From Kalaharituber pfeilii (taxonomy: Eukaryota; Ascomycota; Pezizomycetes; Pezizales; Pezizaceae), in the NCBI GenBank assembly GCA_015179045.1, contig WHUZ01000002.1, positions 2,762,715-2,826,714 of the forward strand: a stretch of 64,000 nucleotides of DNA, in the 5' to 3' direction. The notes under the pieces are model-generated. The model ran no database searches. It was not told the DNA's origin and saw only the letters and a list, made by a program, of their open reading frames with translations. The position numbers were made by a program, and so were the translations under genes. Shown here in pieces: positions 10,400-23,148 of this stretch (positions are counted from its first letter, which is position 1; each line of letters opens with the position of its first letter).

Positions 10400-12087
10400 A
10401 TGGACATGAGGCCGTTGTGAAGCTACTAAGTGAACGTTAGGACACTATCTTCACTAAATGTAGGTTGGTCTTCCTTACTACTTACTAGAGTTGTGAACTG
10501 TCGGTTCCTTGTCTTGTACGTTTTTTGGTCCCTGAGTTCTTTCTCAAACTAACTCTCCTCCCAAGTATATCTTAGGTAATTACTTGAGCGTAGTTTGATT
10601 TGTCTGGTTTATCCATTCGGGAATAGGAAACACGAGTTTTTTCACCCATTTCTCCACCTTTTTTTTTTACTCCTACATTTTCCCCTTCTTCTATACTCTC
10701 TTTCCTTTCCTCTCTTACCACCCTACCTTTTCTTCCTTCTCACTAGGAGCAGGTGGTTTTGGTGACATAGAAATGGAGGGTACTAGTGCATGTAACAACG
10801 TGTAAAGAGCAATATTTGTAGCGTTAATGTCTGTCAACCTGGAATTCTAATTTCTGTATTGAGCAGTTAGCGTGTAACATTTTTGTCGTTATGTGGGGAA
10901 TGATACTACGTATTTGCACACTGATCATACGTCTATGATCAAGTCAGAATAGGTTAGGATATGCATACAATAGTGACCCCAAGGCCTAGAATAGTAGGGG
11001 GTGTTAAGGGAAGGATACAAAAAGTATCTGGGCATGATTTATCTTGAATATGAAGCCAAGGTATATGGCAGATATGAACAATAGGAACACCTAGTCGGCG
11101 TCTGGTTACGAGACGAAGGAACACCATCCACATCACCTGGCTAGCAAGCCGGTGCCGGGGTAGTCCAGCATGTCTACCCTACAGGATCATATGACTACCG
11201 TATGGGCCATTAAGCCGGCCTACGGGTGAAGTACGCCAGTAAGTTGACAGAGATGGAATGCTATGGCTCGAGCTCTTGATAATACAAAGTCCCTATAGAT
11301 AATTACTTGTCTGAGATTTCTGTTAAAACCATTCCACCTCCCTGTTAACCAACTTTCTCCGTTCCGTGTAGTATACAATTTTTTTTTTTTTTTTTTGAGC
11401 CCTGCCTGATACGGGGACATCGAACTCGCAGCCTTGAGGTTAAAAAAAGGACAATGGAACCGGGGATGATGATGATTTGTAAATATACCTATGATACTGT
11501 GTAAAGTAATCTAAAACTCCGTAGCTAGGTATGTGAATTAGCTCAACTTGCCTCTGTGAAAGCAATACAATACTTCTTCTTGTGACGAGAAAAAAAAAAA
11601 AATCTAATTTGGTCACTGGATTAAAATTGCCGAAAGGCCCCTGGGGGAAAAGATGGCATCTCTTGTGGCGTGCTACTCCGTTTATGACATATAGCAAGGA
11701 ACTGCGTAGTCTAGATCACGAAACTAGGAACTGTACCTAGGTGTTGCCTCGTTTAGCGTGAGATTACTAGGCCCTTTCCTAATAGGGAAACTTCCAACGA
11801 CGGTCCTTCCAACGTGAGCCGATCCTTCAAATCAGAGCATACTCACAAATTAAGACTATTTAGGGTAACTTTCGTACGCAACTGCGTTTATGAAAACATA
11901 ATTTTTTCATTACACTCATCATGTGGTAGTATTACTCAAAATCCAAAAAATTATCCAAACACCCTAGGAAAGAGAGCACCAAAACCCATTTTGTCCTCTT
12001 TTATTCATCAGTCCATATTTCGCAAACAATCCCGGCCGCCGCAGACTAAATTACTATTGCTTACTATTACATTCTCCCTTCTGCTTA
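10400..12087. other. Intergenic region with repeat debris
   Basis: No gene recognised. It contains the micro-element at 11092, a poly(T)/poly(A) tract at about 11379-11396 joined on the minus strand to AGTTCGATGTCCC and CAGGCAGGGCTC (a SINE-like tail with a B-box-like motif), and AT-rich sequence downstream of the GH3 stop. Confidence 0.5.
11083..11125 (+). repeat. 25 bp imperfect palindromic micro-element with 9 bp duplication
   Basis: Insert 11092-11116 begins TAGTCGGCGTC and ends TGGTTACGAGACGA. It is flanked by perfect AGGAACACC repeats (11083-11091 and 11117-11125). This is the best full-length copy of the family together with 60937-60961. Confidence 0.65.
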
Positions 12088-12200
12088 TTACTTGCATATT
12101 GAGAACCATGGACTATACTCCACGCACGTTGTTCCCTTCTCACAATTCTTGCATCCCTCATACCCCTTCCCACCACACTGCTCCCACTTCTTCGCCTCGC
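12088..12200 (-). other. CBM1 cellulose-binding domain at the GH3 C-terminus
   Basis: About 36 C-terminal residues with the fungal CBM1 pattern: W.QCGG.GY.GC..C..GTTC, then aromatics and the final Cys. It is joined to the FnIII-like domain by a short Lys/Gly linker, so the enzyme should bind cellulose if the frame is intact. Confidence 0.9.
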
Positions 12201-15050
12201 ATCCCCCACCATCGTCCCCAACCTTCGGCGTCTCTTTCTTGAGCGGCAAGTCCCTCGAGCTGCTTCCAACGTGAATTGTATACCCATTCTTGCCATCCTG
12301 AGGAATAATCCATTGCTGGCGGACAACATCCCAAACTGAGACATCCTTGCGTGTAAGCTCGAATGTGACCATCCTCATCTCACCAGGCTGAAGTTCGACC
12401 TTGTCGAAGCCACGGAGCTGGCGGATAGGAGTCTCATATTCAATGCCCTTGGGGTACTCGAGGTAGAGCTGTGGTACAGCCTTGCCAGTCCGCTTTCCAG
12501 TGTTCTTGACAGTGACAGTGACCTTGAAGATGACCTCATAGAGAGCTGGGTTACCACCCTCAGCACCACCTGCAATTGGGGGGGTTGAGGTTCGGTTTGG
12601 TAACCAGCTGGGTATGGGTATGGGCCAGTGGTTATATTGCATGGGTTGTCAAGATACGGATAGATGTACTTGGGAATTCGAGTGGTAATCTCAGCAGGCC
12701 ACTCAACCTCTCTTGGGTCAGGGATGCAGTTATCATATTCAGGGACTGGACCGCGTGGGGGCGGGGGTGGCGGCTCTTTAGTTGGGGGGTTGACGGTCAC
12801 AATCTCGAGGTCACAGAACTCGAACGTGGTGTACGATAAGCCGAAACCGAATTCGAAACGAGGAGTGATATTTTGCTTGTCGAACCACTTGTAGTCAATA
12901 AAAAGACCTTCAGAGAAGGGCTGAGGAACAATCCCAGTTCCCTCCTCGATAATCGTGACACTGGATCCCCAGTCCTCCTCACGTTTGCCAATAGTGTAAG
13001 GAAGGTGACCAGATGGAGAGACTTTGCCGAATAAGATGTCAGTGAGGGGATCGCCAACGGATTGGCCAGGAAGGTGGGCTAAGACAACAGCCTTAACATT
13101 CTGATGGTTGACCCACTCCTCCATCAAGATCGGGCCAACGGAGTGGATCAAGACAATAGTGTTCTTGCAAGAATCGGCCACTGCCTTGACCAAAGCATCA
13201 CCATTATGCCATGCATGCATATGAGCCCTGTCTCCCCTATTTCCTTCGACAGTAAGATAAAATTCACCTGAGTCGGAAGTAATCGAGACAATGCACTTGG
13301 CGCCGCAAGTAGAAGCCATCTCCTTGAGCTCAGAGGTGACGTTGTCATTGTTGTACCATTGAACATCATCAGCAATGTCCATGATCGCAGAAATAGGAGA
13401 AACCAGGCCCACAGGAAGATCGCTAGTGCCAGAACCCCAGCCTTGGGTCAAGACACCAATGTTGCAGCTACGATCAGGACATGCGTTGGGACCATCAGGG
13501 TTGTTCCCTACATGAGTGCCAAAGACTCTGATAATATCCTTAGAGCTGAGTGGAAGGACATTATCTTCATTCTTGAGAAGTGTGATGGCATCTCGAGCAA
13601 CAGCATCGGCAATGACTCCATGGTATCTGCGGACATCAACGTGCTCGTTAACAACGACAATAGGGCCAGTGTTTGCACCCTTGTAGAGGACATCGGTATC
13701 GTTCTTCGTCCAGGAAGAGAATGAAACCTTCGGGTAGTTTTTGTCTTGACCAAGTTGATACCACGCAGCAACTATACGAGTAACCTAATTCCGGTTAGCA
13801 TTTACGCCTCTCTTCTACATGCAAGAGAAAAACTTACAGCGTCATTCAAGCGGTCAACCGGAATGCTGCTGTTGAGGATGCTGCGAGACAATTCAGGACC
13901 CCAGAGTGATTTACCATCAGCCCATGAGTTTCCGTCTCCAGGCTGAGTCATATCAAGTCCAGCTAAAGCAGATCCAACTCCAGAGCGCTGAGCAAGCCAA
14001 TCTAGTGCATAGTCAGTTTTGCGTTCTCCTGTGTACAAAGATCTGACAGACCTGATATAACATAGCCTTGGAATCCAAGCTCATCCTTCAAAATGCCGTT
14101 GAGAAGCTTGCTGTTCTCACATCCATAGGACCCATTAATCTAGGAATTGGCCATCAGCATTTGCGCATTAACATTTTGCAATAGTAAATTACCGTGTTGT
14201 AGCTGCACATGACGACTGCAACACCAGCTCGCACGGCGGCAGCAAATGGTGGAAGATAGACCTCATGCATGGTACGGTCATCAATTATTGGAGAGATAGT
14301 GTCAGGAACACCACCATCTCCACGAAGATGCTCCTGCTCGTTTGCAATGTAATGCTTGATGGTTGCTTGACAGCCAGCCTCTTGGATAGCCTATTTCATC
14401 ATGTCAGGAATCAAAGAAACTGAAACGCATTGGGGCTGCAATTACCATTACAGTGTGATAGCTTGCCTCAGACATTAAGTAAGAGTCAGGGGAAAAGCCT
14501 TCCCAATTCCTACCACCTCGAGGCTGCCTTCCCAAAGGACCAACAGATGGCCCAAGGAGAATATGGACACCCTTTCCTTTGGCTTCCTCCCCCATCGCCC
14601 GGCCACGTTCGTGCATTAAAACCCTATCCCATGTAGCGCCAGTGGTAATACCTGCAGGGAATGCAGTATTCAGATCATTAAATCGAAGACCCAATGGTCC
14701 ATCTTGTGCACAGAGAGAAGGGAAACCAAGCCTGTCAACTGGGCCAGTATTTCCAACACAACGGCCCTACTATACTGTTAGCTGAAGATGCATATTCTGT
14801 GGAAGAGCAACCTACCATAGACCATCCAACTCCTGTTGTCACATTAACCTTCTCAGCGAGGGTCATCTGAGAGACTAACAGCTTCGCCTTCTCATAGGAT
14901 GCTGCCCAGGTAGGAGCCCATCCACCCTTTGGAGCGGGGTAGTATGGAGGGCTGTAGAGGACTTCGGCATTCTCACGGTTTACTAGCTCAATTGGGCCAC
15001 CAGTGACTGTAGAAAGCGCCAACACGAAAGCTGCGAGTGTTTTATACATG
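12088..15050 (-). CDS. GH3 beta-glucosidase with C-terminal CBM1 (apparent frameshift)
   Basis: Secreted enzyme releasing glucose from cellobiose and other beta-glucosides. Predicted exons in transcription order: 15050-14816, 14766-14446, 14390-14193, 14139-14052, 14001-13838, 13784-12088; all five introns are about 49-55 bp with GT/AG ends. The start [17 protein letters not shown] is a signal peptide. Domains: GH3 N-domain ([35 protein letters not shown]), nucleophile motif GYVISDW split by intron 4, GH3 C-domain ([26 protein letters not shown]), fibronectin-III-like domain ([24 protein letters not shown]), then CBM1 ([12 protein letters not shown] and Cys/aromatic spacing to the end). One base is missing in a C7 run (G7 on the plus strand at 12578-12584), so the last part is in another frame. 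Either an assembly indel or a recent inactivating mutation. The family call is very sure. Confidence 0.93.
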
Positions 15051-18000
15051 GCTGCTTTCTGCACAACTCCAATGTGCCAGATGGGGAGCTGACGATTGAG
15101 GGACTGTGAAGATTTCTGATGGGAGCGGTAACCCGCACCTTTATACACCACATTTGGAGCCCCAAAAACCTTTGACGGAAAACACGGGTTAACGACTAAG
15201 GAACATGGATGACAAAAAACAAGGCCTGGCACGGTAAAAATAGCGACTACATAAGCTCAATGCCTCCGGTTTCCCTCCCTGGATAGTCTAACGATTCTGG
15301 GTAGGCTTTCAATGAGCTAGTTAAGGCAATTGATAATCATGACTGATTGGAGTAATACTGAGGATTTGAGTTTCCCGTTTTGCGTGCATGCAGTAGGTTT
15401 GGAGCTTGATTTGTGGTATCTGCAATTGTTGTTCTTAGTAGCTAGAAGGAGACGCAGCTGTCGATCTCTGCTGACTAGGAATGTTAATGGGGACAGAAGT
15501 TGAACGCAGTGGTCTGCCCAACCAGCCGTAAGAGAGATTCAAGACTGAACTGAAATGCTTCAAAGTGATGAGAATAAGATTGGACTTGAGGCTGAGACTG
15601 CAATTGACCTAGACTCAGACAATGACCGTGGAAGGGTATAAGGTAGGTGCACATGATGGGTTCGGATATCAATTTCAATCCAGGTTCGGATATTAATTTC
15701 AGTCCGGGTTCGGGGTGTCAATTCCAGTCCGGGCTGAAAGATGAAGCTCAGTGCCACAAAGACGTCAACTAAGGTTATGTGAAGCTTGGAGTTGGAGAGA
15801 GTGAGGTGCGATTCTCACCAAAATTTCGATGGGGTCCAGTTAGATCTAGATGATCGTCCAACTGCACGCATGCAATGCTGGTCTTGATGAAGCCTGGATG
15901 CCATCGGTGTGGCACAATGTCTGAGATTGTGAGTGAAACAACATCCAAGACAAGAATCAGTGTACTATCAGGCCTAATGAGGATATGTTCGCAGCGAAAC
16001 CCAGCATAGTTTCCTGCCTCTAATGAAATCAAGACTTTCAGGTATTGATCACCCTGCCTTCTCAATGGCAGTTCATGTAACATGGCAATGCAATGGCTCT
16101 CTCAATTATGTAGGCGCATTACATAGCACAGTATCCCAGAGTTTGACCGTCATCACACAAGTCTGAGCGTAATTGTCTGAAATCTGAACCAGTCATGTCA
16201 GCTATCAACCCACAGCTATGTAACTGGAATACAACAGCAGAGACATGCTGAGGTACCGTATATTTGAGGAAGCTTGCAATTTACTAGAAAATATCACCCT
16301 GGCTCCGGTGAGACAGTGGTTCGTCCTCCGAGTGGCTACAGACCTGTCCTGTTCCCCACAAAATGGCGCAGATTGCCTTCGTATATCGCCCAAAATACGA
16401 TGCCCCTGTCGCTCTCAACAGTTTAAAATTCCCCGGCACATCTAGCTGCAAGTGAGTGATGTCAACGTTCACCAACGGCCCAGATCAGCTCCAGTTGCAT
16501 TCAGCCAATCTCCCGTTGCTCAGGAACCAGATGTGGCGCGTGGGCCCCGCACACTAGCTTCATCCCGGAAACATGCTACAGTAGCGTAACGGCATGGCTG
16601 CATGCAAGGATTGAGAAAGTGTGGGGACACATATTATTCGCCTCTAAGTGCATGTGAAGTTGCAATCTCAAGATTGTGAAGCCGTGTGATCTACCGTAAG
16701 CCTTACTGCGACAAGTTTGGTGCATCCAGTGCTGCATTGCGCATCCAGGTTATTCTCGAACCCATCCAGTTCAATTTACTGACTCTAGGAAGATCGTTCG
16801 CATTGCCCTACCGTACGAGTACAGTATGTACCCGGGAATAGGACCCTAGCTAGATGACAATTGTTGCTGCTAAGCATCCAGTGTGAAGTACTCTTGAGTA
16901 AGACCATATCGGGGATCAACCGATTTACAGCGCAGTCCATATTTTCGCAGTCAGCAGCAAGCTGTTTCTTACGGCTAACTGGTGCAGTCCTCGTATTTCA
17001 GCAGCCACCCGTTTAGTTTACTAAACAACAGATGCGCTACCTGGATCTCCGGCATTTTGCTTTATTTCTAGTCACGGAACTGTTAATAATCTGGCCCACT
17101 CAGCCACTCGGAACGTGCATATTTTATGATCTCGAGCATAAGGGTACTTTTCATCCCCAGTAGACACAGAAGGATTTATAATTACGGCAGTCCTCAGAGA
17201 GGTATGATAGACATGCTATCTGTGAGTACAATATTTTCATGATGTAATGTGGGGCACCAACGCCGTGGGCGCCACAGTTACCGGAAAGAGAAGAGTCATG
17301 CAAAGAGGAAAGTCATGGTAGACGGATGCCGTGTTGGGCTCAAGCCTAACCTCTTCCCGGACAATCTCCGACGTCAAGGCCTTATGTCGAATGAATGAAT
17401 GCACATGAATGGATCTAAGTCCCCCATGAATGTGCTGGAAAAGGGTTGTGGAAGAAAGGGGTAGAAAATGAGGACGGGACAAACCTGTGCATAGATCTTC
17501 ACCCAAGACATGTGGAGATGTTATGAGACAAAGTGATATCATGCATATAAGCCACAGTTTCCTAACTGGGGTATGCCGTATGTGCTCTAGCCACAGCATG
17601 CTTTAAGAGTCCCTTCTTGCGATGGGAACGAGGATAGAAGCGGCTAGAAGAATGATGAAGGATAGGATCGATATTTTGATTGTATGGACTGTAGATTTTG
17701 ATACCTACTTTGTAGATTGGTATCCTTGGTGTGCAGTGCTCTGCCCAGACTTCACAGATAAGTGCATATTGACAGCTTTTACAACGCTTACATGTTGCTA
17801 ATACTCTCGCGGCAGTAATTCCGCTCGCCCCGAATAGCATACTGAGGGTAGTTATTCTTGCGCGCGGCAATTTAACTCATTCAGCATGGCATAATGAGGG
17901 CAAATATGCTCAGGTTTGATGTGAGGGTGGCCACTGCCATACAGCTCAAATCAAATTCCAACCCATCCGCTACGTAGGGAATCTTAATTTCTCGGCTTTG

Positions 18001-18222
18001 GTAACCTTAAAGAGCTCTGAAGAGGTCGAAATGGTGGTTCACATAGGGGCTTCTGGATGGTGGGTTTGCGCTCGTGTTGCCTGCGTGGTCATTCTTGTGG
18101 CCATTTACACCTTTTACCACATTAACCTGCATGCGTATTGTCATGTTTGTATGCTGTATTTTGTACAAAAATAACTAGATCCAACGAGCAACAGCTAATT
18201 GGACAAGAGTGCCTTCACATAG
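15051..18222. other. Intergenic region, no gene seen
   Basis: About 3.2 kb upstream of the GH3 gene. It contains direct short repeats such as GGTTCGGATAT at about 15660-15720, but no ORF with family features. The GH3 promoter must lie near 15051-15400. Confidence 0.5.
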
Positions 18223-21200
18223 CTAGTACGCCTCTGCCCTATGTTTCCACTTTGGTTGCGGCACCGGTGCAACAACATACATGCTGGTTTCCACAACGCC
18301 ATCCGCTGCAAGCGAGAAACCCGCCAGTTTGACACCCGGGTCATACGCCCATAGCGAGTATTAGTGCCCCGATGGTTGAGGATACCCTCCGGGACTTGGA
18401 AGCTGATTTGTGAACCAAGATTACTTGCTATTACCTTTGTCAATACCACATTACATATCAGAACCCTGGATGCAAAAAACGTACCATACTTTCCAAATTG
18501 GTGCCCGTTGACATACAACTGGGCCTGAAAGTTCACGGGGACTGTGTTGTTCGCAAAATTGAAGGAGATAGGAACATCCAGCCCGGAAGGGATGTTGAGC
18601 TCAAATGTAGTACTGTCTTTTTATCAGCTTGGCCTCTCAAAGAAGACGCGGTTCCTGTGTTTACCTGTAGAAGTGGATCCCAGGTCCCTTCATGCCATCC
18701 AATGGGTTTCCACGTTTCCAAGAAGCAGTATCAACTCCAGGTAGGTAGAAACTTTGCCGCTCTGCGTAAAGACCGCCCTCATTGACTGGACCGCGTACAC
18801 GATCAACCGGCTGTTTGAATTAGCTGGAGCCGGCTAGGTGACCTTGGCAGCTAGGAGGATACTTACGTATTCCCCACCAAGATTGCCTGTTACTTCCCAG
18901 GACACCTTGGTGCTGATAGAATTTGCTCCGCTAAACCGGTAATTGGAGAATGCCACGAGGAATCTAATGGAAATCAATACGCGGGTTATATTCAGATGGG
19001 TAGAAAACGAATACCTTGTGTAGATCGCCGCCAGGTCCATGGTTCTGCTCGACCTCCATGTGATCCTGTATGATTGTAAAGACATGCATACTCCCCGGCT
19101 TCAGTGTTGGCAATTTGGATGTTAGATTCACACTCCCTACACCATAACTGCCTGCATAGTATGCAAGCTGCTGATCATTGAGATACAAGCTGGCCGGGAA
19201 TGCACCACCACCTGGGGAGAGAGTCAGTATGCAGCACATACTCTAACAACAAGAGTTATCGCATGCCTTAGACTTCAACAGTGAAATCTTCTTCCGTACT
19301 AGATGCCGTAAAGTATCCCCGCCATAGAATATTTTCTGTGTGAAACTAAAAGCATTAGCATGAAGGTTGAGCAGGCGAACCACTCTACCACTTACCCCGT
19401 AATCACTCGAGTACAAGCTTTTAGGTGTCGTCTGTTTCCTTGGATTTGTCGTGTTCACAAGGTTCAGCTTTTGTCCACTTGGAATCGTCGTAGCCAGCTT
19501 TCACTTCTGGAAGCCCGTCGACATATTTCTATATAGATTTTTTCGTCAGCAAGGAATCTAGCCAGTAAAACGTGACAGCTTCATACCCAATCCAACTTTG
19601 CTAGGGTGGGCAATGATACACGGAGTTTGGAGGTGCGCAGTTTAAATCTGAGCGATCCATAAACCGTCTTGCGAACAGAAATAGCTTGACCGTTGGCGTT
19701 CAATGTATGCGCATCATCATCGGCGAACAATTCAGCTTCCACCTGTGTTTGGTTTAGATCGCCCCACAGAGCCAATGTACCGGACTTCGTGCACTCTGCA
19801 GATCTTATGAGGTAGAGACTCTTGACAATAGCAGCATCGTCTAGGACCCAAAAGTCGAATGCGGCATGCCTGTTCACAATGACGACTTGTAACTCACTGC
19901 CTATTGAGATGACTGTTTGTGACGAGGTTATCCTATAGTTGATGGTAACGATGCCATCTTCTGATGATGACTTTTGAAGAGCATCGGCTTGGATCACGTT
20001 GGGCTTGGCTACTGTTATAGTTGGAACAAGGAAAGCCGTTTCATGAATCTCGTCAGGGAAACCGTAAAGTACCAGGATAGTTTTGGATGCGAACTTCTTC
20101 CTGTTTCGTATTACTTCCTCTAATCGCACAACATGGATGATCACCACATGTCATACATGCCAGGTCAGGATCTCGCCAGATGAGTAAAGTACTTTGAGGC
20201 TTCCACCAATGTTGTAATCTGTAACATGTATCTGAATGAAGGTCCTATTAGATACCACCATGCACTTGGCCAGAAGTTAGATTGCTGCTACTGACCTTGG
20301 AGTCCCCGTCATTGAACTGCAAAGTTCGAATCAAGTAACTGCCCCGACTTGTTGGGACTTGCAACTTATATTTAGAATTCTCAAGAGAATTATATGCTGC
20401 ATGCCTGGAATACTTCATATCAGATGTGTGTCAATAGGCCAAACACAAAGAGGAACTCACCTGACGATCCAGAAGACGGTCTTGTTCTCCAACGACATCA
20501 GCCAATTGGGTTCGTAGTGAACTGAGACCCATTCACTATGTTAACAGGCCATTGGTTGAGTGGTCGAGTAGTGAGATATGCCGGAGATACGCGGAGAAAC
20601 TGCGCGAGCAGCTTCAACTTCGAATATTTCTCGCGGGTGAGCAACCGGTTCTTTGTAATAGGGCTGCCATAGTCATAGCTTAGGGTAAAAATCAGCCTGA
20701 CTGCTTGTACAGCCTGCTTTGTACCAAACAAACCTGGTAATTGTTGCAGGGAAGGCAATGCCACCCCAATTGGTTCCACCGTACAACTGCGGAAGATTTA
20801 GAGACGAGAAATTGTAAACTATCGACTATGAATCACTTACCATGTAGAGATTCCATATTTTGGTTGATAATTCTTGTAGAATACTCGTTCAAAACTGGGA
20901 CCGATAAACGTCGCAGTCATCCGGGCTGAACCATCCCCATCTGCCGTGTGCCCCGGCTTGCACCTGACGGCATCTCATCAGCGAGGACTACTAACCACAC
21001 TGCAAGGAAACCAACCTCCAGGATTGAATTTGGATTTCCACCAGAGTGGTGCACCAAGTTCGTGGGCAGCTTGCCGTCAGGCCAGATTGATGTGGCATTG
21101 CAGATGAAACCTATGATATAGTTTATCTCTGTTAGACAGCAGTAACCTTCGAATGGGATAGACTTAGAGGGGGCTTTCTAAGGGGACAGGTATCGTATCC

Positions 21201-22208
21201 ACGATATCAACATCACCGAGCCCTGGTCCTGGCTCATAATTGGCGCAGATGTGTATTGAACATCGTTGCTGGAATGAGAATCAGTTTTTGTCGTTTATTA
21301 AAAAAATTTAGCTACCTCAACAGACTAACGCATTGGTAGGGACGACCAGTCCTTCCTCACGCATAAAATTTTGTAGCACTTCCATATATTCTGGTTGTGG
21401 CCAAGGTACTGGCAGTTCGGAATCTTGAAACAGTAGGAATACTCATTCTCAGGTTGGACCAGAACTATAGACCGCCGTTTGTGATCTGTGATGGGGTCAG
21501 ATTGTGGGATATTTGTCGAACATAGCCCTCCATTGCATCTATATTATAGGTTCTCCAAGCTCTTAGAACGCGTGTACCCATCCTGGAGTTCCTCCTCCAG
21601 TCGTTTCTGCATTAATATAAGGTCCCGGCTAGGCCAATAAGATACATTCCTGTCTTCTAAGCGGCTTCAAAGAACGGTTCCAGGCTAAGATAGCCGTCGA
21701 AGTTGAAATCGTCCTTCGCATAATCCACCATCCTCAATGTACGTAGAGGCCAACAGCGTTGAAGCCCAAAGCTTTGACTTTCTCGAAAATATCGACCCAA
21801 AGTGAAGTTATAGGCATTCTGATTTGTGGCAACTGTCAGTAGGCGTTCCTCTCGAAGTCAGCTTGAGCCCTACTAACCTCCAAAAATGCACCTAGTCGCA
21901 AAAGTATCAGCCAGAGCCCATGGTTGACGAACGCTGATACAGAATTATAAAGGAATAACGAACATCCCAGATAACATTAAGACACGCTCACCATTTACCG
22001 TTAGGGAATGCTCATCCCAGGTCACCTATGCAAGCCGCTGTTAGCATATTTTCGGTGCGTTAACAACCCCACTATTTCAAAAACATACCACATCCTGAAG
22101 GTCATTGTCTGTCCGCAATCACAGACTACGAACATCTGGAGACCGTGCATAACACGGAACCGCAACGGTTGTCACTAAAAGCGCTGCAATGAAAGCCAGA
22201 TAAACCAT
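18223..22208 (-). pseudogene. Degenerate GH35 beta-galactosidase
   Basis: Relic of a secreted multi-intron GH35 enzyme. In order on the minus strand: a signal-like start at 22208 (MVYLAFIAALLVTTVA), [50 protein letters not shown] (acid/base Glu region), [38 protein letters not shown], a domain-2 block with YGFPDEIHETAFLVP, the C-terminal jelly-roll blocks (SLYSSDYG, YRFSGANSISTKVSWEVTGN, NEGGLYAERQ), and a final SLWAYDPGVKLAGFSL ending at 18223. Blocks lie in different frames. In-frame stops include TGA at 22119-22121, TGA after GLYVH near 21737 (expected Trp) and TAG after EPFFEAA near 21665 (expected Gln). These are transitions compatible with RIP. No intact product is possible from the catalytic half, though some downstream frames stay open for 100-190 codons. 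Confidence 0.85.
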
Positions 22209-23132
22209 GACGCCTTGGAGTTTTACTACGCCCGAGTTTGAAGCCCGAGACTGCCCTTATTATCTCCCCGCTCATTGGAGATGAATACGATTATGAATAG
22301 TGAGTAGAATAGGTAAAAGGACCAATAACAAAAGACATAATCTCGTTTGGGCAAAACGGCGGTCCCACCGGCTGAACTCTGTCCACATCTGTCCGAACTT
22401 TAAGTCCCCGGTTCCAATGGGAGACCATCTCGGGTCGATACCGAAACCCGGTCCAGCTCGTCCCTCGCTAGCCAACAGCTCATGCATCGGCCACGGTCCA
22501 TTTTCGGCCGAACAGGGAAGTGCGAAATGTATATTTTGTAAGAGTAAGCCTGCAAAAGAAGCTCCCTTCTGCCATGAACTTTGTTTTCTGTACGTGTCAA
22601 TGATTTCCGGGTACGAGCAATCCAATTAATTGAAGGAGGCGGGACAGGTCTTGCACTGGTTGAACGGGTGAAGCAGTTGGCGAACATACCAGCAGTGCTC
22701 GGCAGACTGAATATGATTAAGGTTCTATCCAATCTCCAACAGCAAAGCCGTCTAAACGAAGTTGAATTTGAGTGACCGCAGAAGAGCGTCCTGTGGAGAT
22801 GCTATAACTGGATACATTGGAGTTGATCCCGCTGGCTGGAGAGAGGACTGGGCGCTAATCCATTTAAAAGATGAATATTGCAGGCGGACAAGCAGAGCGG
22901 GGGTAAAATATCGCAGAAGACTTTACGCGCGAACTACTTAGTATGACGAGGCTTTACACAAAAGGAGAATTGTGTGTTAAAACCGGAACCACTATACCAT
23001 AGAATGTGGCGAGCTTTTCCAGCACAATTGAGGAGCTTCTCCTCAACGGCACCACTCTTCCCTGTAGGAGTTCGGAGGAATTGTCTCTACGAATCCCGTT
23101 AGGGCGAGCGTAGTGATTGTGTCGGCACAGGG

Positions 23133-23148
23133 TAGTCTCGTAACCAGG
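23133..23148 (+). repeat. Micro-element copy TAGTCTCGTAACCAGG
   Basis: Matches the reverse complement of the 11092 element over TAGTCTCGTAACCAG. Flanking duplications are not clear, so it may be an old copy. Confidence 0.45.

Noticed and set aside
11375..11440. Complete SINE
   Set aside because: A poly(A) tail and B-box-like motif are seen, but no A-box or target duplication could be identified.
12550..12602. 35 nt intron joining the two GH3 frames
   Set aside because: GT/AG ends and phase would work, but it lacks a branch site and is well below the size of other introns; homologues have the sequence as coding linker.
3686..15050. Secondary-metabolite cluster around the ATP-grasp gene
   Set aside because: No synthase, transporter or tailoring enzymes are adjacent; the next genes are an NLR and a beta-glucosidase.
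22272..22629. Overlapping ORFs on both strands
   Set aside because: No domain features and overlapping positions; likely chance frames.
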